This document shows, one piece after another, positions 45,585 through 50,621 of a DNA stretch of 50,621 bases. Positions within the stretch are counted from its first letter, which is position 1. The number at the start of each line of letters is the position of its first letter. Origin of the DNA: Asaia bogorensis (GTDB lineage Bacteria > Pseudomonadota > Alphaproteobacteria > CACIAM-22H2). The position numbers and the translations under genes were made by a program. The DNA lies in contig CAMDLT010000030.1 in NCBI GenBank assembly GCA_945901855.1, forward strand, positions 1 to 50,621, written 5' to 3'. The notes under the pieces were generated by a model that saw only the letters and a list, made by a program, of their open reading frames with translations, ran no database searches and had not been told where the DNA came from.

Positions 45585-46397
45585 CTAGACTTCGCGCGCA
45601 GCCTGTCGCCCGTACCGCGACAGAAAGGCGCGCGTGCGCGGATTCGTCGATGCAGAAAAGATGTGATCGGGCGAACCGCGATCGGCGATGATGCCGCCTT
45701 CGAGAAAAAGCACCTGATCGCAGACGTCGCGGGCAAATCCCATTTCGTGCGTCACGACGATCATGGTCGTGCCGTTGCGCGCGAGATCCGCCATGACGCC
45801 GAGCACTTCGCCGACCAGCTCCGGGTCCAGTGCCGATGTCGGTTCGTCGAACAGCAGAACCTTCGGATCCATGGCCAAGGCGCGTGCGATCCCCACGCGC
45901 TGCTGCTGTCCGCCGGACAGGCGCGAGGGATACTCGTTCTCCTTCGCCCGCATTCCGACGCGCGCCAGCGTGTCGCGCGCGACTTTGACGGCTGCCGACT
46001 TCGGCATACGCTTGATGGTTACGAGACCCTCCATGACGTTTTCCAGCGCATTCATATGGGGCCACAGATTGAACGACTGGAACACCATCGCCATCCGGGC
46101 GCGCTGGCTCTGCAGAACGACCGGGGCGACGGCGCGGCGCGTGCCGTTCGGCTCTTCGACGATCCCCACCGCCTCGCCGTCGAGTAGGATGGTCCCGGCG
46201 GTCGGCGTCTCGAGAAAATTGATGCATCTGAGCATCGTCGATTTTCCCGATCCGCTGGGACCGATCACGCCAAGAATTCCCCGCCGATGCAGATCGAAGC
46301 TGACGTCCTTGAGCACGTGCAGATCCCCGAAGCTTTTCTTCAGGGACCGCACGGCAAGTACGGGGCGCTCCATCTCGTGCGACAATAGGGTCTCCAT
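45585..46397 (-). CDS. ABC transporter ATPase, polar amino acid type
   Basis: This 270-residue ATPase has Walker [10 protein letters not shown] (46-53), Q-loop [12 protein letters not shown], signature [19 protein letters not shown], Walker [21 protein letters not shown] and the switch His in [22 protein letters not shown], as in HisP/GlnQ proteins. The start [19 protein letters not shown] at 46395-46397 is chosen over an upstream ATG within the receptor gene region. It couples ATP hydrolysis to import by the permease and the receptor. Confidence 0.95.
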   Translation of the reverse strand: METLLSHEMERPVLAVRSLKKSFGDLHVLKDVSFDLHRRGILGVIGPSGSGKSTMLRCINFLETPTAGTILLDGEAVGIVEEPNGTRRAVAPVVLQSQRARMAMVFQSFNLWPHMNALENVMEGLVTIKRMPKSAAVKVARDTLARVGMRAKENEYPSRLSGGQQQRVGIARALAMDPKVLLFDEPTSALDPELVGEVLGVMADLARNGTTMIVVTHEMGFARDVCDQVLFLEGGIIADRGSPDHIFSASTNPRTRAFLSRYGRQAAREV

Positions 46398-46422
46398 CGG
46401 GCGTTCGGGCGCGCGGATGGGC

Positions 46423-47235
46423 TCAGGCCATGTTGAGGTACTTGTCCCAGATGGCCCCAAGCTCGCCGCGCTGCTCCATGAAACGCAGGGTGACGTTGAG
46501 CCATTCCTTCAGATCCTCGGCGCCGCTCCTGACCGCGAGATTCTGGTCGGATTCGAATTTCGGCGTCGGCAGAATGAATTGTCCGCGGCGACGACGCGCA
46601 ATGTACTGCTTGGCCTGAATGGAATCGAGCACGGCGATCTGGGCCCGGCCGCTCTCGATTTCGAGGATCACGGCGTCGAAGCTCTGCACCTTGACCCATT
46701 GCGCTTTCGTCAGAACATTCTCGATCAGACGCGTCGAGGCCGAACCTTCGACGCCCGCGATCCGGATCGAGGAATTGTTCGCCGCCTCCCAGGTCGACAG
46801 GTCGGGCGGGTTCGGCGCCGTCACGAGCAGGCCCCATGCGATCGCGCCCATCGGCCGTGTGAAGCCGACCGCCAGCGCGCGCTCCGGCGTTGCAGCGAAA
46901 GATGCCATCACGTCGAAGCGATCGGTCTGCAGGCCCGCAACGGCGGTTCCCCATTGCGTTTCGACGAACTCGACTTTGACCTTGAGATACTCGCCGACGG
47001 CTCGCATTACGTCGGGCGCGACGCCCTGCCAGTCGCCGGTCGGCGGCTTGATGTAGACGGGACTGAAGACGGCGGCGCCGACGCGCAGCGTTCCGCGCTG
47101 CCGGATGCGCGCAAGCTCGCCGCCGCCCGCAGGCGCTGCGGCGGGTGCTTGCGCTTGGGCCAGGGTCGGCCCGACTGCCAGACCAGCGAGTGCCGAAGCT
47201 GCGAAAAGGGCGTGGCGGCGATCAATGGCGCTCAT
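46423..47235 (-). CDS. ABC transporter substrate-binding protein (polar amino acid type)
   Basis: This 270-residue receptor starts [29 protein letters not shown], a leader with a twin-arginine-like start, followed by an Ala-rich linker and the family-3 solute-binding fold: [67 protein letters not shown]. It has fewer helices than full lysine-arginine binding proteins but matches the group. AGGAGACC lies upstream of the ATG. The ligand is unknown. A divergent LysR gene starts 221 bp away. Confidence 0.92.
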   Translation of the reverse strand: MSAIDRRHALFAASALAGLAVGPTLAQAQAPAAAPAGGGELARIRQRGTLRVGAAVFSPVYIKPPTGDWQGVAPDVMRAVGEYLKVKVEFVETQWGTAVAGLQTDRFDVMASFAATPERALAVGFTRPMGAIAWGLLVTAPNPPDLSTWEAANNSSIRIAGVEGSASTRLIENVLTKAQWVKVQSFDAVILEIESGRAQIAVLDSIQAKQYIARRRRGQFILPTPKFESDQNLAVRSGAEDLKEWLNVTLRFMEQRGELGAIWDKYLNMA

Positions 47236-47456
47236 GATTGGGTCTCCTGTTCGAGTTGCTCCGGCGTCCCGCTTGTTTGTTCGGTCGCCAGAAATTCACT
47301 GTCCAATCACGAACCTCGCGTCGCGCGTTGGCAAGTGAAAATGCAGCAAGGCCCCGGTTCCCGCCGGGCAATCGACGCGCGATCCAAACGCCTCGTCCTG
47401 GCGGGACAAAGCGGCTATCCTGCCGGAAACGGATTGTCCTGAAAGCGGGAGCCGGT

Positions 47457-48350
47457 TTGCGTCGCTACGATCTCCATACGTTGCAGCTATTCGCTTCGAT
47501 CGCGGCAAGCAGAAGTCTTGCGAAGACGGCCGAACAAGTGCGCCTCACGCCATCGGCAGTCAGCAAGCGGATCACCGAGCTCGAAAAACAGCTTGGCAGC
47601 AAACTTCTCTTGCGGCTGCCCCACGGCGTGGACCTTACAAACGCCGGCCACGTCGTGGCACGATATGCCGAAGACGTCCTCGCCCGCACCTCAATGATGT
47701 CGCTCGACCTTCGGCAGACGTCGCGCGGCGAAAGCGGCGAGGTCACGATCATGAGCAATACGACGGGCTTGCTGCTCGGTCTTGGCCGCGACGTGGCGGC
47801 ATTTCGACGGCGCCATCCCAAAGTCTCCGTCAAGATCGTGGAATGCATGAGCCCGGAAGTCGTCGATGCGCTCTTGCAGGGGCGAGCCGATCTCGGCGTT
47901 TGCTCGCTCGGCATCCCAAGACACGGGCTCACGGCGTTCGCCTATGTCGAGACACCGCTTGTCCTGGCCGTCTATCGAGGCCACCCCCTCGTCGGCCGTG
48001 CCGCGATACGCTATCGCGACACGATGAAATATCCGCACATCGTCCGTACGGCGCGGAGCGCGCAGTCCTACGGGCCCGAACAGGCAGGCGAGCCCATCGA
48101 AGGCGCGGGCGGCCTGACCGCTGCCATCGACAGTTTCGAAGGCATGATCGAATTGATCGATGCGAAAATCGGGATCGGCGTAATGCCGGCCATTGCGCTG
48201 GAGCGACGCCGCATGCCGGGCATCGTCGGGGTTCCATTGTCGGACGACTGGGCGGTTTTTCGCATCGGACTGATGCACGATGCCGCCATCGTGCGCAATC
48301 CGTCGGCCATTTTGCTCCTGCAATGGCTTCGCGAGACTGCAGCAAAGTAG
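47457..48350 (+). CDS. LysR-family regulator divergent from the ABC operon
   Basis: This 297-residue regulator begins LRRYDLHTLQLFASIAASRSLAKTAEQVRLTPSAVSKRITELEKQLGSKLLLR, a LysR HTH, and continues with a periplasmic-binding-like domain (VTIMSNTTGLLLGLGRDVAAFRRRHPKVSVKIVE). The TTG at 47457-47459 is chosen as start because GGGAG lies about five bases ahead and the length fits. It is divergent from the receptor gene, so it probably controls the ABC transporter and racemase-family operon. Confidence 0.9.
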   Translation: MRRYDLHTLQLFASIAASRSLAKTAEQVRLTPSAVSKRITELEKQLGSKLLLRLPHGVDLTNAGHVVARYAEDVLARTSMMSLDLRQTSRGESGEVTIMSNTTGLLLGLGRDVAAFRRRHPKVSVKIVECMSPEVVDALLQGRADLGVCSLGIPRHGLTAFAYVETPLVLAVYRGHPLVGRAAIRYRDTMKYPHIVRTARSAQSYGPEQAGEPIEGAGGLTAAIDSFEGMIELIDAKIGIGVMPAIALERRRMPGIVGVPLSDDWAVFRIGLMHDAAIVRNPSAILLLQWLRETAAK

Positions 48351-48571
48351 CCGCCCTCCCGCGGAACGAACGTCCTCACTCGCTGGCGACGCAAAGAGGC
48401 TGCCAGCGCCGCTGGCCGCGCGGCGGTGCCGTTGGAGACGGTCGGTGCCGTGCTTCTGTTGGGCTCAGCTGCGTGCAGCTACAAGGCGAGCCTCGCGTTC
48501 ATCGGCGAAATGCGGCAAGACTTGCCCGACAATGCTCCCGTTAGTTCGAAACTCGGAAGGCGAAAACCCAA

Positions 48572-49948
48572 ATGCGACGCGACCTTGGAGTCATCGTTTT
48601 CCCCGAGTTCTTCCAGACCGAGGGCGTCGCGCAAGTGCTCGACAATCTCCAGCAGCGCACCGGTCTCGATGCGATCGCAACGTCGCCCTACGTCATGCGA
48701 CCAACGCATGACGGCGACGGCGGGCGCGAGCCGCCGATCGACGGCGGGGCGGGCTCGGTGCGCCTGCTCGACCGGCCCTTATGGGGAAGGCGCGAATTGT
48801 TCGTTCGAACATCCGTCGCGTACGAACCCAATCGTGCGTTTTACGAAGGCTTGCGCTACCAGCCGCCGACGCCCGACAATCATACAGCGACAGATGGGTC
48901 GCTCGTCGCCAAAGCGTTGGCGCAGGCCCGCCAGCGCGGCTTGCGCACTTATTTGCAGATCCAAGCGGCAATACCGCCCGGATACCGCGTTCAGTTTGGC
49001 GGCCCCGATCCCGACGACGAACCGCGCCATGTCGATGGCAGCATCGTCGCTGATCGGCTTGACAAGAACGGGTCGCTGGCGAGTCCGCATATCCGCGACT
49101 ACACCGTCGCGCTGCTGAAGGATCTTGCGCACGCCTATCCCGACATCGACGGGTTTCATATCGACTGGCCCGAATATCCCCCCTACACGCTCGACAGCGC
49201 GTTTTTGGATTTCGCTCGCCACGCCAAGTCGGCGGCGGCTCGAATGGGGCTCGATTTCGACGAGATGGTTGCCGACACGGCGCGCTGCCACGCTTGGCTT
49301 ACGCAGCGCTTGACGCTCGACGAACTCGCGCGCGGCGACTTAGGGATCGGCGCTTTTCCCGGCGTCGTCGCCATGTGCGGCTTGAAGGCCCGCCTGGCTG
49401 CCGAATGCGCGGCCGCTTGGCGCGCGGCAGTTCCCGGCAAACAGATCGTGCTGCGAAGTTTTCCGCCGCCTTGGACAGCAATCTCCGGTTTTTCGTTCGA
49501 AGCGATGGCACCTTTTGCCGACGCCATTTCGGTCAAGCTTTTCACGATGCATTGGCCGATGATGGTGGGATCGTGGACAGCGCGTCTGCTGCGCGACAAT
49601 CCGGCGCTCGGTTCCGTCAAGAGCGTCGCGCCGCTTGTCGCAAAGATTTTCGATATCGCGGACGCGCCCGACGAATTTGGCGATGCCATCGGCCGATATC
49701 CGGAACCGGATGCGGCGCACCCGGTCGGCCAGGCTGCGATGGCGCGCAAAATCGAAACGGCGCGTCGGCGCAGCGCGCCGACTTCCGTCTACGCAATGGC
49801 GCACGGGTACGGCCCCGCCGACGATTTTCACGCGCGACTGTCGACGGCGTGGGCGTCGTCGGATCGCAAAGCTTGGATCAATCGCTACGGGTATCTTTCC
49901 GACAAGAAGCTCGACATTATCGGGCGGGTTTGTCGGCCGCCAAATTGA
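48572..49948 (+). CDS. Hypothetical TIM-barrel, glycoside hydrolase-like protein
   Basis: This 458-residue protein has no signal peptide that I can recognise. Features resemble a glycosidase barrel: RGLRTYLQIQAAIPPGY, YPDIDGFHIDWPEYPPYTLDSAFLDFARHAKSAAARMG (Asp193, His196, Asp198 and Glu201 are the candidate catalytic or binding residues) and FADAISVKLFTMHWPMMVGSW. It may belong to the uncharacterised GHL10-type group, but I do not recognise a named family. Its context beside the ABC and racemase genes suggests breakdown of the same compound or its glycoside. GGAAGG lies about 11 bases ahead of the ATG. Confidence 0.7.
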   Translation: MRRDLGVIVFPEFFQTEGVAQVLDNLQQRTGLDAIATSPYVMRPTHDGDGGREPPIDGGAGSVRLLDRPLWGRRELFVRTSVAYEPNRAFYEGLRYQPPTPDNHTATDGSLVAKALAQARQRGLRTYLQIQAAIPPGYRVQFGGPDPDDEPRHVDGSIVADRLDKNGSLASPHIRDYTVALLKDLAHAYPDIDGFHIDWPEYPPYTLDSAFLDFARHAKSAAARMGLDFDEMVADTARCHAWLTQRLTLDELARGDLGIGAFPGVVAMCGLKARLAAECAAAWRAAVPGKQIVLRSFPPPWTAISGFSFEAMAPFADAISVKLFTMHWPMMVGSWTARLLRDNPALGSVKSVAPLVAKIFDIADAPDEFGDAIGRYPEPDAAHPVGQAAMARKIETARRRSAPTSVYAMAHGYGPADDFHARLSTAWASSDRKAWINRYGYLSDKKLDIIGRVCRPPN

Positions 49949-50360
49949 ACATTGCATTCTCTGCTTCGGCGGTGGAGCGCGACAAACTTTAACGATCATG
50001 CTGGGCTACATGGATGGTCTTTGCTAGCCGGTTCAAGACCGCCAGTCTGCGGCACCAATAGGCTTGGTGCGGGTACCCTCCCCCATCAGGTCATTGTCTG
50101 CACGCGTAAGACAGCCCCAGCGATGGCGCCTCTTGTAAAAACCGAAAACTGTTCAAACAAACCGAACCCGCTCTGGATCAGGCGGCGGCTTGGACAGCAG
50201 AAACGACGAAGGCACAGCAAAATTTGCGGTCACATCCGCCAATTGACTCGAAAGCACCCAAAACGTCAGTTAATTTGGCCGTTGATACCTTCATCAGGGT
50301 AGTATCGGCTCCAGTGACAAGCGGCGCGCATCAAGGCGCCGCGACACGCAAGCAGGAACG
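49949..50360. other. 412-bp gap with no convincing gene
   Basis: This stretch follows the glycosidase-like gene and precedes the haemagglutinin-type gene. It contains no reading frame that looks protein-like and no tRNA. A perfect 7-bp stem (GCACCAA / TTGGTGC, 50052-50070) is present. The second half is more AT-rich and presumably holds the promoter for the downstream exoprotein gene, but no clear -35/-10 pair is visible. Confidence 0.45.
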
Positions 50361-50621
50361 ATGGCGCGGAACTCGTCCCAACGACGTGGCGCGGATACGC
50401 GGCGCAACTGCGCGCTGCGCAAGAACCGCTGGGGCAAACAGCGCCGGATGGCGCTTGCCTTGGGGTTGGTGGCCGGCCTGCCGTTCGCGGGCATAGCGCA
50501 GGCACAAACCCTGCCGCAGGGCGGCGTGGTGGTGGGGGGTGCCGGCACCATCCAACAGACCGCGCCCAACCAGCTGACCATCAACCAAGCCACGCAGAAC
50601 CTCGCCATCAACTGGAATAGT
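50361..50621 (+). CDS. Two-partner-secretion exoprotein (filamentous haemagglutinin-type), N-terminal part
   Basis: The open frame from the ATG at 50361 runs off the window edge. A basic extended N-terminus (MARNSSQRRGADTRRNCALRKNRWGKQRR, about 29 residues) is followed by a hydrophobic signal LALGLVAGLPFAGIAQA and then QTLPQGGVVVGGAGTIQQTAPNQLTINQATQNLAINW, which is the start of the TPS/haemagglutinin activity domain that a TpsB outer-membrane pore recognises. Typical family proteins are very large and carry beta-helical repeats, but only 87 codons are visible. Confidence 0.85.
   Translation, partial: MARNSSQRRGADTRRNCALRKNRWGKQRRMALALGLVAGLPFAGIAQAQTLPQGGVVVGGAGTIQQTAPNQLTINQATQNLAINWNS

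Noticed and set aside
48351..48571. Possible small ORFs between the LysR and glycosidase-like genes
   Set aside because: The frames lack ribosome sites and have shadow-like composition.
50027..50058. T-arm-like stretch ending in ACCA, possible tRNA 3' end or attachment site
   Set aside because: GGTTCAAGACC resembles a T-loop, but the spacing to CCA does not fit a tRNA and no matching acceptor or anticodon arms lie upstream.

Overview
The window reads as chromosomal DNA from a GC-rich alphaproteobacterium, most like the Rhodospirillales and relatives. The markers are the order dusB-ntrB-ntrC-ntrY-ntrX followed by an aminotransferase, hfq and hflX; a bifunctional ispDF; a pyruvate dehydrogenase E1-beta subunit carrying its own lipoyl domain; and a CIRCE-controlled groES-groEL pair. 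I cannot name the genus from sequence alone.

Core half (1-24.5 kb). Nearly everything lies on the minus strand: groEL (cut by the window edge) and groES behind a sigma70-like promoter plus CIRCE; a succinylglutamate desuccinylase-like peptidase; hflX and hfq; a HAD phosphatase and a D-amino-acid-type aminotransferase; the NtrYX and NtrBC two-component pairs; dusB; a CcsA/YpjD-like membrane protein and a DUF1330 protein. A short plus-strand block (ispDF, pgpA, cinA) meets the end of a long minus-strand operon that links pyruvate oxidation with lipoate use: pdhA-pdhB-pdhC-cupin-lpd-lipA-COQ10-like-pirin.

Transition (24.8-32 kb). A mixed set separates ftsB from pdhA: a membrane protein with a DUF6152 protein, a LysR regulator, DoxX, and an FAH-family hydrolase. 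Beyond ftsB come a nucleoside hydrolase preceded by a translationally coupled 37-codon small ORF, a divergent PuuE-like deacetylase, and a Tat-exported nitroreductase-like protein.

Accessory catabolic island (32.4-50 kb). This is the most interesting part. A plus-strand operon (3-hydroxyisobutyrate dehydrogenase-like enzyme, TAXI-TRAP binding protein, fused TRAP permease, TauD/TfdA dioxygenase) converges on a seven-gene minus-strand operon (amidohydrolase, SDR, TIM-barrel isomerase, cysteine-dioxygenase-like cupin, SDR lacking the catalytic Tyr/Lys, SDR, ThuA). A divergent LysR gene abuts the latter. Next is a polar amino acid-type ABC transporter operon ending in a proline-racemase-family enzyme whose second catalytic cysteine is glycine, again with a divergent LysR gene, and then a glycosidase-like protein of unknown function. 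Two high-affinity uptake systems, two divergent regulators and many redox and lyase enzymes suggest uptake and breakdown of unidentified organic acids or amino-acid derivatives. The window ends inside the N-terminus of a two-partner-secretion (filamentous haemagglutinin-type) exoprotein.

Functions come from recognising motifs by eye. No database search was run, so substrates for the catabolic island are inference.
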